Shown here: piece by piece, positions 53,055 through 62,204 of the stretch | How positions within the stretch are numbered: the stretch's first letter is position 1 | Layout: every line of letters starts with the position of its first letter | Assembly (NCBI GenBank): GCA_000437495.1 | Contig: FR897805.1 | Location: forward strand, 1-64,000 | Origin: Prevotella sp. CAG:485 | Lineage (GTDB): Bacteria > Bacteroidota > Bacteroidia > Bacteroidales > Muribaculaceae | DNA: 64,000 nt | Direction of reading: 5' to 3' | The notes under the pieces: model-generated | What the model saw: the letters and a program-made list of their open reading frames with translations, nothing else | What the model was told of the DNA's origin: nothing | Databases searched by the model: none | Program-made: the position numbers and the translations under genes

Positions 53055-54317
53055 TTACGGAATGTATTCCGGCAGGGGAGTAGATGCCGTTTTAGCCGAC
53101 TTGAGTGTAAAGACCGTGATTTCGGGCGTTGCTCCAATGCGGAAAGGAAGACCCACTTCGCCGGCACCGATGTTGACATACAGGTATGAGGGACGCTGTT
53201 GGCGGATAGGTTCCGAGGCATATAAACCACCCCAAACCATGTATCGCCATGCTGCCGGCGACCACCGGAAGTCGCCTCGTTTTATTTGCGTCTGCATGGC
53301 GTGAGTATGGCCGCTGAGGGTGAGGTCGGTGTTCGACTCATGCCTTACGTGCTGACGCCAGTGCTCGGGATTATGGCTGAGCAGAATTTTAAATTCCGGG
53401 CCGTAAGGCTGCAGCGGCGCACCACTGTCAACGCTTTGAGTCAGAGCTTTGTGCAAATCACCTATTGCCGAGAAGGGAGGCTCTCCCCAGTTCTCAACGC
53501 CCAGAATGATTATTGAATCGTTGGCACGACACAGAGCCAAGTGGCTGTTCTCAAGCATTCTCCAACCCATTTCGCGCTGCAACGACCGCACCAACTGCTC
53601 GTTGGCTGCTTCTGCCTTCTTTGATGGCCAATGGCCGTAAGTGGCATAGTCGTGATTGCCCATTATGGTGATGACGCCGCAGGGTGCGCTGAGGCGCTTC
53701 AACACCGGTATAAAGGGCTTCAGTTCAGCGGCATCGCGGTTCACTATATCGCCTGTAAAGACTATAAGGTCAGGTTTCTGAGCGTTTACACTGTCAACCA
53801 GGTTATGGATGAAAGAAGTGTCTTTGCCCCATGTGCCCAGATGCAGGTCGCTGATTTGAGCTATCCTGAAGTTGTTGAAGTTTTGCGGTAACTGCGGTGA
53901 GGCAATCTCCACATTCACCGTTTCGATTTCGCGTCGACCCTCGGTGGCACCCCACCACATTATGGCAAAGCCCACAAGGCCTAACGGAAGTCCCACATAC
54001 ATCCCCAGCGGAATACGTTTCTTTTTCCACAGCGTGGGAATTAACCCTATCAGCCCCCATATCACCATGCTCAACTTCACTGCATAGATGCTCAGCCAGG
54101 TAAACAGAAGCCACATTTTCGGTGTCAGGGAAGATGAAATATTCTTCCATGGCAAAGCAATGGCCACAATGAGCAATACCCAGCATAACGCTGCGAAGGT
54201 GAAGTATGGAATACGCCATTTGGGCCTCGCTGCCTTCGGGTGCAAAAGCCACAAAGAACAGTCGATGGCAAAGGCGAATATGATGTACGACAGAATTATT
54301 ATTACATCGAAACGCAT
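53055..54317 (-). CDS. Membrane-anchored calcineurin-like metallophosphoesterase
   Basis: 420 residues. Four hydrophobic helices at the N-terminus (about 5-145) are followed by a metallophosphoesterase domain of the YkuE type, with the metal motifs ISDLHLGTWG, VFTGDIVN, IMGNHDYAT, LSHNPEHW and LSGHTHAMQ. Relatives include UDP-2,3-diacylglucosamine- or cyclic-nucleotide-type hydrolases; the substrate here is unknown. It starts 11 bp after the acyltransferase gene, so a lipid-related substrate is plausible. Confidence 0.85.
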   Translation of the reverse strand: MRFDVIIILSYIIFAFAIDCSLWLLHPKAARPKWRIPYFTFAALCWVLLIVAIALPWKNISSSLTPKMWLLFTWLSIYAVKLSMVIWGLIGLIPTLWKKKRIPLGMYVGLPLGLVGFAIMWWGATEGRREIETVNVEIASPQLPQNFNNFRIAQISDLHLGTWGKDTSFIHNLVDSVNAQKPDLIVFTGDIVNRDAAELKPFIPVLKRLSAPCGVITIMGNHDYATYGHWPSKKAEAANEQLVRSLQREMGWRMLENSHLALCRANDSIIILGVENWGEPPFSAIGDLHKALTQSVDSGAPLQPYGPEFKILLSHNPEHWRQHVRHESNTDLTLSGHTHAMQTQIKRGDFRWSPAAWRYMVWGGLYASEPIRQQRPSYLYVNIGAGEVGLPFRIGATPEITVFTLKSAKTASTPLPEYIP

Positions 54318-54328
54318 ATATCTTGAGG

Positions 54329-55495
54329 TCAGGCTCCGAGAATTGTCCGGAGCTTATTTTTCAGAGGGTTGGAGTACATTATCAGCAGCAGCTCTTCCAT
54401 ATATGCGTGTTCCTCGGCCGTAATGTCGGGTTCATTGATTTTGGCAATCTGGCCGTTTAGGTAATCAAGGAAGGCTTTTTTCTGCTCCTGCGTGTAATGA
54501 CGTGCGAAACGTTCGGTGTGGTTGAGCATATCGAAGGCTACATAGTTGATTGGGTAAATCATGTAGCTTCTGTGAATGGCCTGGTCAATGATATGGCAAA
54601 TGTTGCGAGCCGATTCGTTTTTGTCCTTGAAATCGCCAATCTGGTCAATCTTAGCGTTGATGCGCGGCGTGAGCTGGAAGTGCAGTTTGCCTTTGAATTG
54701 CAGCAGACCCGTCTCCATGCTGAACAGGTCGTCGCGCTGACTCTTCTTGAAGTTCGGGTCGCGGCGTTTGAGCAGGAACTCGCGCACTTTCAGATAGTCG
54801 TTGGGGTCATACTCATAGCTGATGCTCACGGGCAGAATGTTTATCTCCTTGAGGCTTTCCATGAAAGAGCCTTCCCCGCCCAAAGCAAGCATTTTCACCA
54901 GTGATTCCTGAGTGTGGTCGCTGGCATCCTTGGCTCTTCCCTCGCGCTGGGCTATCCACACACTCTGCTTTTTGTTCAGGATGGAATCATGAATATAGGC
55001 AGAAAGCACTTTTGCGTTCTCCAGACCTTCGCGCAACGATGAATTGCGTTTCACCACAAAACAGTTGTTCAGTTTCACCAGGTCGGTAATCCAGGGATAG
55101 ATAAGCAGATTGTTGCCTATTGCCACCTGCGTTGTTGACCAACCGTGGCGCAGGAAGGCCAGGTTCAGGAACGAGGCATCGAGGACGATGTCGCGGTGGT
55201 TGGTGATGAAAGTGTAGTTAAGAGCCGGATTGATGTATTTGGCGCCCCCGAGAGTGATGCCTGACGTTGTGGCCTTTGCCAGCATCTCCATGAAAGGAAA
55301 CATGATTTGATGCTGGAAGTCATATTTGGTTTTTATTTTTTTCAGTTCCTCAATAAGAGGCGGCATTTCCTCGCGCGGCATGGTGTAAGAAATTGCGTGC
55401 AGAAACCCCGGTTCCTGCACCAAATTCGCCATTTTCTGCTGGAATATGGAGTCGTCGTAAGGCCCTATCTCTTTAAGTTTTTCCTCTTCGATCAT
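54329..55495 (-). CDS. PlsB/PlsC-superfamily glycerol acyltransferase
   Basis: 388 residues with the acyltransferase core FITNHRDIVLDASFLNLAFL. The catalytic histidine sits in NHRDIVLD, where the aspartate is at +6 instead of the +5 of classical HX4D. IAQREGRAKDASD is the second conserved block (usually EGTRS/EGxR). No membrane helix is obvious. It is probably a 1-acyl-glycerol-3-phosphate acyltransferase or a relative in membrane lipid synthesis. It forms an operon with the metallophosphoesterase. Confidence 0.8.
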   Translation of the reverse strand: MIEEEKLKEIGPYDDSIFQQKMANLVQEPGFLHAISYTMPREEMPPLIEELKKIKTKYDFQHQIMFPFMEMLAKATTSGITLGGAKYINPALNYTFITNHRDIVLDASFLNLAFLRHGWSTTQVAIGNNLLIYPWITDLVKLNNCFVVKRNSSLREGLENAKVLSAYIHDSILNKKQSVWIAQREGRAKDASDHTQESLVKMLALGGEGSFMESLKEINILPVSISYEYDPNDYLKVREFLLKRRDPNFKKSQRDDLFSMETGLLQFKGKLHFQLTPRINAKIDQIGDFKDKNESARNICHIIDQAIHRSYMIYPINYVAFDMLNHTERFARHYTQEQKKAFLDYLNGQIAKINEPDITAEEHAYMEELLLIMYSNPLKNKLRTILGA

Positions 55496-55539
55496 AAGGG
55501 TCGGTGTATGTTTTTCACGCCCGCAGGCATAAGGTGGTG

Positions 55540-55547
55540 CAAAGATA
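55540..55547 (-). promoter_or_regulatory. -7 box of the acyltransferase operon
   Basis: TATCTTTG on the minus strand, 44 bp before the start codon. No clear -33 element. Confidence 0.45.
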
Positions 55548-55598
55548 GCAATTTTATGGCGTAAAAAGTCATAATCTGTGGAATTATTTTTTCAACTG

Positions 55599-56846
55599 TC
55601 AGCGGGCGGCACGGTAATACAGCACTATGCCTATGGCCAGATAGACTATGTTTGGAATCCACATGGCTACCCGCGCACTTGTGGCTCCGGATATGGCAAA
55701 CGAGCTTGTTACGGTGGAGAAGAGAATATAGCTGAAACTGAGAGCCAGACCTATGCCAATGTTCAGCCCCATACCCCCTTTCACCTTGCGCGAGCTCAAC
55801 GCCATGCCGATTAGCGTGAGGATAAAGGCGGCCGCCGTCATGGCATAGCGTTTCTCCTTTTCTATTTCAAACGCCACAACATTGGCCGAGCCACGGTTTT
55901 TCTGTTTGGCAATGTAGGTTGTCAGCTCAGGCGTGGTATACGTTTCCTGGTCGTGAGTGGAGACGAGGAAATCCTGCGGCTCCATATCAATCACCGTATC
56001 GAGCGAGGCGCCACGTATTATCTTCTCGCGCTGGCCGTTGAGAGTACGAATCATGTAATCGTGCAGAATCCAGTGATGCTGGCGCAGAGAGTCGTATTGC
56101 ACAGTCTGGGCAGTGAGACGGCTCATCAGCTTCTTGCCCTGGAATTTGTCGAGCGAGAACCCGAAGCCGCGGCTGTGAGCCGTTTCATAACGCCCCATGA
56201 AAGCTATCACACCCGGTTGCACCTGCAGCTGCACATTTGAGGCTGACGTCTCCTTCTTGTTCTTCACGTACTTATTGGTGTAAGCCAACCGCTTCACATT
56301 GCTTGGTGGAATGGCGTAGTTGGAGAGCCAGAAGGTGAGTCCGGCTATCACGGCGGCTCCTATCATATAGGGCACAAGCAGACGCCGGTAGCTGACTCCT
56401 GACGAGAGTATGGCTATGATTTCGCTGTTGCCGGCCATCTTGGAGGTGAAGAAAATCACCGCAATGAAGACAAACAGCGGCGACAGCTGTACGGCGAAGT
56501 AGGGGAGGAAGGAGGAGAAATAATCTAAGATCGTCTCCTTCACCGGCGCTGTGAGAAAAGCATCGAGCTTCTCCGTAACGTCGAACATGGCAATGACGGC
56601 CAGCACCAGTAAGGTGGCTACAAAATAGGTGCCGAGAAATTTTTTGAGAATGTAGCGGTCAAGAATCTTCAGCCTCCACAGATGCGGCCTAAAGCGCATT
56701 TTACGCGGCAGATGACGGCGCTTTGCATGCTTACGGCGCTGCTCAGCACTTTTCGGCTGCTCCGCAGGCATCGGCTCCTGACCGAGGGGTTCGGCATGCT
56801 GCTCTGCAACCACATTTATGATGTCTTTCTCGGCTTCTTCCATCAT
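55599..56846 (-). CDS. LptF/LptG-family lipopolysaccharide export permease
   Basis: 415 residues, YjgP/YjgQ family: membrane helices near 68-90, 117-135, 160-180 and three at the C-terminus (about 325-415), with a periplasmic beta-rich middle. Typical start of the fold: ILDRYILKKFLGTYFVATLL. It moves LPS from the inner membrane to the Lpt bridge with LptB. Its first ~55 residues are a charged cytoplasmic extension rich in Glu, Gln and Arg. Its ATG overlaps the tgt stop by 4 bp, so the two are translationally coupled. The partner permease is not in this window. Confidence 0.88.
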   Translation of the reverse strand: MMEEAEKDIINVVAEQHAEPLGQEPMPAEQPKSAEQRRKHAKRRHLPRKMRFRPHLWRLKILDRYILKKFLGTYFVATLLVLAVIAMFDVTEKLDAFLTAPVKETILDYFSSFLPYFAVQLSPLFVFIAVIFFTSKMAGNSEIIAILSSGVSYRRLLVPYMIGAAVIAGLTFWLSNYAIPPSNVKRLAYTNKYVKNKKETSASNVQLQVQPGVIAFMGRYETAHSRGFGFSLDKFQGKKLMSRLTAQTVQYDSLRQHHWILHDYMIRTLNGQREKIIRGASLDTVIDMEPQDFLVSTHDQETYTTPELTTYIAKQKNRGSANVVAFEIEKEKRYAMTAAAFILTLIGMALSSRKVKGGMGLNIGIGLALSFSYILFSTVTSSFAISGATSARVAMWIPNIVYLAIGIVLYYRAAR

Positions 56847-57973
56847 AAACGGCGTGTGAGGTCGGGGAGAATGCCTTTTTTCCAGGCTGCGAAGCCCCCC
56901 TCGATTATATGTTTACGGGCCTCGCCAACCAGCCACAGATAAAAGGCAAGATTGTGTATGGAACATATTTGCAGGCCAAGCAACTCACCCGTCGTAACCA
57001 GGTGCCTCACGTAAGCGCGCGAGTAATCCTTGTCTACAAAACAGGTGCCGTCGGGGTCCAGAGGCGAGAAATCGTCGGCCCATTTCCGGTTGCGCATGTT
57101 CATCACCCCGTTGCGGGTAAAAATCATGCCGTTGCGGCCGTTGCGGGTGGGCATCACACAGTCCATCATATCCACACCCCTGTCAATGGCTTCGAGAATA
57201 TTTGCAGGCGTGCCGACGCCCATCAGATAGCGCGGTTTGTTGGCCGGCAGAATCTCGTTCACCACCTCAATCATCTCATACATCACCTCGGCCGGCTCAC
57301 CCACTGCCAGTCCGCCAATGGCATTGCCGTCGGCATCCAACTCGGCTATACGGCTGGCGGCCTCACGGCGCAAATCCTTGTATGTGCAGCCTTGCACAAT
57401 CGGGAACCAACTCTGGTAATAGTCGTATACCGGCTCCGTTTCCTTGTAGCGCTTCCAACCCCTCTCAAGCCATTGCGTGGTGAGGTCGAGCGACCGGCGT
57501 GCATAGGCGTAATCGCTCGAGCCCGGGGCACATTCATCCAAAGCCATCATTATGTCGGCACCGATGATGCGCTGCGTGTCCACCACATTCTCGGGAGTGA
57601 AGAAATGCTTACTGCCGTCAATGTGCGAACGGAAGCTCACACCCTCGTCAGAGAGTTTGCGTATGCCGGTGAGGGAGAACACCTGAAAGCCGCCGCTGTC
57701 GGTGAGTATGGGCTTGTGCCAGCCGTTGAAACGGTGCAGACCGCCGGCGCGTTGCAGTATGTCGAGCCCCGGACGCAGATACAGATGATAGGTGTTGCCA
57801 AGAATAATCTGCGCCTTGATGTCATTCAGCAATTCACGCTGATGCACCGCTTTGACGCTGCCCACCGTCCCCACGGGCATAAAAATAGGCGTCTGCACAG
57901 CACCGTGTGCCGTGGTGAAGACGCCGGCGCGGGCTGAACTGCCGGCAGTTGTGGCTTCTATTCTAAATTCCAT
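56843..57973 (-). CDS. tgt: Queuine tRNA-ribosyltransferase (Tgt), zinc cysteines replaced
   Basis: 376 residues from the ATG at 57973 (MEFRIEATTAGSSARAGVF); an ATG 12 bp upstream adds four residues. Tgt exchanges guanine-34 of certain tRNAs for the queuine precursor. Catalytic and substrate motifs are present: DSGGFQVFSL, DECAPG, GGLAVGEP and LMGVGTP. The zinc site, normally CxCxxC-x25-H, reads GTCFVD.. with IHNL, so only one of three cysteines remains, as appears common in Bacteroidetes members. The start codon lies 9 bases after a TAACTTTG box. Confidence 0.93.
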   Translation of the reverse strand: MEFRIEATTAGSSARAGVFTTAHGAVQTPIFMPVGTVGSVKAVHQRELLNDIKAQIILGNTYHLYLRPGLDILQRAGGLHRFNGWHKPILTDSGGFQVFSLTGIRKLSDEGVSFRSHIDGSKHFFTPENVVDTQRIIGADIMMALDECAPGSSDYAYARRSLDLTTQWLERGWKRYKETEPVYDYYQSWFPIVQGCTYKDLRREAASRIAELDADGNAIGGLAVGEPAEVMYEMIEVVNEILPANKPRYLMGVGTPANILEAIDRGVDMMDCVMPTRNGRNGMIFTRNGVMNMRNRKWADDFSPLDPDGTCFVDKDYSRAYVRHLVTTGELLGLQICSIHNLAFYLWLVGEARKHIIEGGFAAWKKGILPDLTRRL

Positions 57974-57982
57974 TCCAAGGCG

Positions 57983-57990
57983 CAAAGTTA
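57983..57990 (-). promoter_or_regulatory. -7 box of tgt-lptF/G
   Basis: TAACTTTG on the minus strand, 9 bases before the preferred start codon. No TTG found at the expected distance. Confidence 0.5.
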
Positions 57991-58028
57991 CGAAAAAATT
58001 TTGTAACCCGGCTTACGTTATTCCGTTT

Positions 58029-59516
58029 TCAGAACTTATACGCCGCCATTATGCGCAACGCCATGGTCGACGACAGCACATGCGGAAAGTCGCGGTAGTG
58101 GGTCGAACGGACGTAATTGGTGAATTCGGCCGCGGCATACAGATGTTTGTGAATCTGCACATCGAGCCTTATGTCAGTAACATTGAAGAAGGCGGTGGAA
58201 TGGTCGCCCTGCACATTGAGCAGCCGGTAGTCGGAGGTCGCAGGGTCAACGCCGTAACGATAGCCTGCCCACGAAAAGAGCCGGTAATATTCGTTGGAGG
58301 CCGAGAGTGCCCAGTATTTGCCGCTGACAAGGTTTATGCCTGCCTTTATGGCAAATCCGCTGGCCCAGTTGTAGTTGCGCTCGTCGGCATGATAATGGTC
58401 GGAAAGCACCGAGCCCAACAATATGCCGTTTACGTGCAGAAAAGCGTCGAAGAGATAACGCCTGTCAGGGCGGTCGCGGAACATAAGTCCCACACCCACA
58501 GAGGCCGGAATACCCAGCTTGAAAGGCACCTTTTTCAGCGATTTTATGGTGTCGGAGTCATAGAAATTGAAATCCTGATACAGACCTATCGACGCCCAGC
58601 TTTTATGCTCTTCCAGAAATTCGCGTGCCAACAGTCGACCCTGAATCGACAGCTGATTAAGCATTGGCTGCCCTTTCAAGACCTGCAATTCGCCGCGCAA
58701 GGTGAAATAGTCGTAAGGCTTGGTAGACTTCACCTCAAACCGGTCGCCATATTCCAGGTCAATCTGCACACAGCCGCCATAGCCCATGTGCCGCATCCTG
58801 CCTTGAAACGCCATCATCTTGTATCCGGCCGACAGACGTATGCCTATGTTTGGCGTTCCGAAGAGCCTTCCCGGCGTTGCGCTGTGCCGCCATGCCGCAC
58901 CGGTGAAAATGCGGTTCAGACCGCGCATTGGAGAAATTATGAAGCATGCCAGCTCGCGTTCAAAGCGCTCATGCCCTGTTGTGCGGTCATCCAGGCAGGC
59001 ATCTGAGGCACGAAACAGCATCTCGCCTATGGCTGCGCCGCCAATCGGTGTGGCAATGACATCGTTCGTGCTGGGATATTCCCTTTCCATAAACAGCTCC
59101 CACATGGCTGAGCCGCCTATGGCGAACAGCTCCGAGCCCCAGAAGCTGTATCCGTTTGAGCGGGCGGCATTGAAATAGAGATTGCCGGTGTATGGATGCA
59201 GGAAAGTGTTGGTGCCGAGCTTGTCGTTGTCCCATTTGAAGCCGACTTCAAAATTCTTCTTGATGCTCTTGAACGAGATATACGCAAAATCGCCCTTCTG
59301 CACATACCTGTCGAATGCCCACAGCCCCATATTGAAGCCGAAAACCTCGCCTGATGCCCTCCAGAAGTGCTTCTTTGCCCCTTCGGCCACGTCGATGGAA
59401 TCCGGCATTATAGGCTCAATAGCCGATTGTTTTATAGCTATCTGAGCCTCCGTTGCAGGCAGGCTTAGAGCAACGATACAGGCTGTGAGAAAAAGGCGGA
59501 GCAAATTCTTAAACAT
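58029..59516 (-). CDS. DUF3943-domain outer membrane protein
   Basis: 495 residues with a signal peptide (MFKNLLRLFLTACIVALSLP, cleavage after TEA). The DUF3943 region is recognisable (GFNMGLWAFDRYVQKGDFAY; FEVGFKWDNDKLGTNTFLHP; WELFMEREYPSTNDVI). The C-terminal half alternates aromatic and polar residues and ends in AAYKF, as expected of a beta-barrel. Function unknown; likely outer membrane. Confidence 0.82.
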   Translation of the reverse strand: MFKNLLRLFLTACIVALSLPATEAQIAIKQSAIEPIMPDSIDVAEGAKKHFWRASGEVFGFNMGLWAFDRYVQKGDFAYISFKSIKKNFEVGFKWDNDKLGTNTFLHPYTGNLYFNAARSNGYSFWGSELFAIGGSAMWELFMEREYPSTNDVIATPIGGAAIGEMLFRASDACLDDRTTGHERFERELACFIISPMRGLNRIFTGAAWRHSATPGRLFGTPNIGIRLSAGYKMMAFQGRMRHMGYGGCVQIDLEYGDRFEVKSTKPYDYFTLRGELQVLKGQPMLNQLSIQGRLLAREFLEEHKSWASIGLYQDFNFYDSDTIKSLKKVPFKLGIPASVGVGLMFRDRPDRRYLFDAFLHVNGILLGSVLSDHYHADERNYNWASGFAIKAGINLVSGKYWALSASNEYYRLFSWAGYRYGVDPATSDYRLLNVQGDHSTAFFNVTDIRLDVQIHKHLYAAAEFTNYVRSTHYRDFPHVLSSTMALRIMAAYKF

Positions 59517-59554
59517 AGCCGCTGACTTTGAGGTTTATTGTGGGTCAAGGCATC

Positions 59555-59734
59555 TCAGCGAAACTGATTCACCTCCGGCAGATAGTCGAAACCGGCGTCT
59601 TTCAGGGTTTTTACCAGATTGTCGCGGTCTATGTCGAGGCTCTTGCACAGTTCATCAAGGCTCATACCGTCGTCGCGCAGGTGCATATTGATGAAGCTGA
59701 GAAGCATAAAGGGGTCTTTGGGTATTGTGCTCAT
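59555..59734 (-). CDS. DUF4250-domain small protein
   Basis: 59 residues from the ATG at 59734 (MSTIPKDPFMLLSFINMHLR); an upstream ATG at 59767 gives a non-conserved extension. The sequence matches DUF4250: PKDPFMLLSFINMHLRDDG, SLDELCKSLDIDRDNL and the ending EVNQFR. It is a small helical protein of unknown function, found in many anaerobes. It lies 38 bp before DUF3943 in transcription order. Confidence 0.8.
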   Translation of the reverse strand: MSTIPKDPFMLLSFINMHLRDDGMSLDELCKSLDIDRDNLVKTLKDAGFDYLPEVNQFR

Positions 59735-59821
59735 GATTTGTTTCCGTAAAAGGTTAGGGTAAGACAAAATCTATCCTTTAAACAATCGAACTCCGAAAAA
59801 GTTATCGGGCCGACCCATTGT

Positions 59822-59863
59822 CAAGGCGCATCTGAGGCCTCGGAGTGCCGCAGATGCGCCTTT
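59822..59863. terminator. Possible terminator hairpin after the YeiH-like gene
   Basis: A perfect 12-bp inverted repeat (AAGGCGCATCTG / CAGATGCGCCTT) with an 18-base loop. Only a weak T tract follows on either strand. Confidence 0.45.
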
Positions 59864-59896
59864 ATGACGTCTTTGATTGCCGAATCTATTGCCTGA

Positions 59897-60937
59897 TTAC
59901 TGAAGCATCGGCACCAGATACTTGGCCATCACCCAGCCGCCGGCAATCAGCCATAAGTCGAGGCAGAAAGCCAGGACGAAAGGCTTGGCGCCGGCCTTCT
60001 TGAACTTGTCGAAACTCGTTTCGGCGCCGAGAGCCGCCATAGCCATCGTCAGCACGAAGGTGTCGGCGTAGTTGATTGAGTCAATCATCACCTGAGGCAG
60101 GTGAATGAAGGAGTTGAAGACAATTACCAGCAGGAACAGTACGGCAAACCAGGGTATGGCAATCTTGCCTTTCTCGCCCGTTGCGGTGCCGTTTTTGCGG
60201 TTGCTTATGCCAATCCATACGCTGAGTACAAGAAGCACAGCCACCAGCAGCATCACACGTATCATCTTCACTATTATGGCGCTGTTGGCCACATCCTCGC
60301 CCATGGCATTGCCGGCGCCCACGGCATGAGCCACCTCATGCAGCGTTGAGCCGCTGTAGATGCCCATTTGCTGCGGATCGAGGTCGAGAAGGCCGGCATT
60401 GTAGAGCGCGGGATAAAGGAACATGCTTATGGTGCCGAAGATGACCACCGTAGCCACTGCCACAGCCGTCTTGTACGGTTGCGAGCGGATGGTGGCTTCG
60501 GCGCCCAGGACAGCTGCCGCGCCGCAGATGCCGCTGCCTATGCTGGTGAGCAGTGCCGTGTCGCGGTCCATACGCAGCAGCTTGCCTATGAGCACGCCGC
60601 CGAGTATGGTCACTACAACCACTATTATGTCGATTACAACACCCGGAAGGCCTACCACCACAATGTCTTGCAGCGTCAGTCGGAAGCCGTAAAAGATAAT
60701 GCCTATGCGCAGCAGTCGTTTGGAACAAAACTGTATGCCCGGCACCCACGTCTCAGGCAGATGATTGCGCAGCGAATTGGCGTAAATCATACCCAAGATG
60801 ATGCCTATAATCATAGGACTTATGGAGAGGTCTTTGAGAAATTGCACCTCGCCTATGTAAAACGAAGCGCATGCAAAAAGCGCAATGAGCAGAATGCCGT
60901 GAATCATGCTCGCGCGTTGATTTGATAAGTTTGCCAT
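59897..60937 (-). CDS. YeiH/UPF0324-family transporter (putative sulfate exporter)
   Basis: 346 residues with ten or so hydrophobic helices. Family blocks: GIILGMIYANSLRN, LLRIGIIFYGFRLTLQDI, SIGSGICGAAAVLGAEATIR and GSTLHEVAHAVGAGNA. Members are annotated as putative sulfate exporters (YeiH), but the substrate is not established. It is divergent from fur, with its own TTTG/TAACTTTG promoter. Confidence 0.88.
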   Translation of the reverse strand: MANLSNQRASMIHGILLIALFACASFYIGEVQFLKDLSISPMIIGIILGMIYANSLRNHLPETWVPGIQFCSKRLLRIGIIFYGFRLTLQDIVVVGLPGVVIDIIVVVVTILGGVLIGKLLRMDRDTALLTSIGSGICGAAAVLGAEATIRSQPYKTAVAVATVVIFGTISMFLYPALYNAGLLDLDPQQMGIYSGSTLHEVAHAVGAGNAMGEDVANSAIIVKMIRVMLLVAVLLVLSVWIGISNRKNGTATGEKGKIAIPWFAVLFLLVIVFNSFIHLPQVMIDSINYADTFVLTMAMAALGAETSFDKFKKAGAKPFVLAFCLDLWLIAGGWVMAKYLVPMLQ

Positions 60938-60960
60938 ATTAAAGGTTTCGGTTTCAGATG

Positions 60961-60991
60961 CAAAGTTAATTCAAGATGGGAAAAATGCAAA
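60961..60991 (-). promoter_or_regulatory. Promoter of the YeiH-like transporter
   Basis: TTTG (60988-60991) and TAACTTTG (60961-60968), 19 bp apart on the minus strand, 23 bp before the start codon. Confidence 0.7.
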
Positions 60992-61021
60992 CGTTAGACT
61001 CTTAAAAAGACAAAAATTAAT

Positions 61022-61029
61022 TACCTTTG
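61022..61029 (+). promoter_or_regulatory. -7 box of fur
   Basis: TACCTTTG, separated from the ATG at 61034 by only CACC. No TTG at the usual distance upstream. Confidence 0.55.
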
Positions 61030-61033
61030 CACC

Positions 61034-61462
61034 ATGGCTGAGAACGACAACCCGGAGATAATTTTGCAGCAGCACAACGTGAAGCCTACCGCTGTGAGGC
61101 TGCTTGTGCTCAGAGAGCTGGAGAAGATTAAGTATGCTTTTTCGCTTGCCGACGTCTGCGACCGACTCCCGACCGTCGACCGCTCAACCATTTTCCGCAC
61201 CCTCACTGTCTTTGCCGACGCTCATCTGCTTCACACCATTGTCAACGGCAACGGGGAGCATGAATATTGCCTCTGTCATAACAGCCACACTTGCCGCCCT
61301 GATGAGCTGCATTGCCATTTCCACTGCACAAGGTGCGGACATACCTTCTGCCTTACCAACGTAACAATTCCGTCGGTGGCTTTGCCTTTGGGTTATGCCG
61401 TTGAAAATGCCGAATATGTGATGCAGGGCCTCTGCCCGCGTTGCAGAGGAATCAGGAAGTAA
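61034..61462 (+). CDS. fur: Fur-family metal-responsive regulator
   Basis: 142 residues. The N-terminal winged helix (KPTAVRLLVLRELEKIKYAF; TVDRSTIFRTLTVFADAHLL) is followed by the dimerisation/metal domain with His/Cys clusters (CHNSHTC, HCHFHCTRCG) and the structural zinc cysteines C98, C101, C134 and C137. Which metal it senses (iron, zinc or peroxide type) cannot be decided. The mRNA appears leaderless. Divergent from the YeiH-like gene; convergent with the Crp/Fnr gene 26 bp downstream. Confidence 0.88.
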   Translation: MAENDNPEIILQQHNVKPTAVRLLVLRELEKIKYAFSLADVCDRLPTVDRSTIFRTLTVFADAHLLHTIVNGNGEHEYCLCHNSHTCRPDELHCHFHCTRCGHTFCLTNVTIPSVALPLGYAVENAEYVMQGLCPRCRGIRK

Positions 61463-61488
61463 GAACCCGGGACACAAATATGTTAGCT

Positions 61489-62169
61489 TCAGGGCCTGAA
61501 GTTATCTGAGAGGCTTTCGCGCGAGGCAATGGCTATTATATCGCTGCTATATTTGATTACCTTCTGCCTCTGCATCTCGGCTAAATCGGCGATCAGACTC
61601 TCCTCGCTTTGGTTGGTATATTTCATCAGGGTTAACTTGTCGGCCTGCAAAGTGATGTTCCGCGCGGTGCTTGGCGTAATCGTGGTTATCCAGGTTGTGA
61701 GAAAGTCGCGCAGCCGGCACGAATCAATCTGCGCCAACAGCTCCATCGGCCTCTGCGCCCGCAACGACAGATAATTGATGAAGTTGAGCATATAGATGGA
61801 CTGTGTCCCTAACAGCGACAGATATTGGCTCTTGTCAATGCTCAGCAGCGACACATCCGTCTGAGCCGTGTAAGTGTATGGGTTCTTGCGCTGCATGCCA
61901 AACAGGTGCGAGGCGTCGAGCAACGTGCGCCCCTTTTCCGAAAATGTTATCACAATATCATCGGCGTGGTTGCGCCATTCGGCCTCTACCGAGCCGCTGA
62001 TGACGTACATCAGGGCGTTATCCTCATCACCGGCTCTGCGCAGCACATCGCCTGCGTTAGCCTTACTGAACTCAATATGTGTCTTTTCAAGCAATGCCGA
62101 TACATGCTCGCGGCTTATGCCCTGAAGCAGCGGCAAATCCATCAACATATCATACATTGTTATAGCCAT
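61489..62169 (-). CDS. Crp/Fnr-family transcription regulator
   Basis: 226 residues: an N-terminal cyclic-nucleotide-binding-like domain (about 20-125; DVLRRAGDEDNALMYVISGS, FGMQRKNPYTYTAQT) and a C-terminal helix-turn-helix (LTLMKYTNQSEESLIADLAE). There are no N-terminal cysteines for an iron-sulfur cluster, so it is not Fnr-type oxygen sensing; the ligand is unknown. An intact palindrome lies in the region before the start codon. Confidence 0.85.
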   Translation of the reverse strand: MAITMYDMLMDLPLLQGISREHVSALLEKTHIEFSKANAGDVLRRAGDEDNALMYVISGSVEAEWRNHADDIVITFSEKGRTLLDASHLFGMQRKNPYTYTAQTDVSLLSIDKSQYLSLLGTQSIYMLNFINYLSLRAQRPMELLAQIDSCRLRDFLTTWITTITPSTARNITLQADKLTLMKYTNQSEESLIADLAEMQRQKVIKYSSDIIAIASRESLSDNFRP

Positions 62170-62204
62170 ATCCCGAATTCAGTGTTATGAAGAATTATCC
62201 GATA

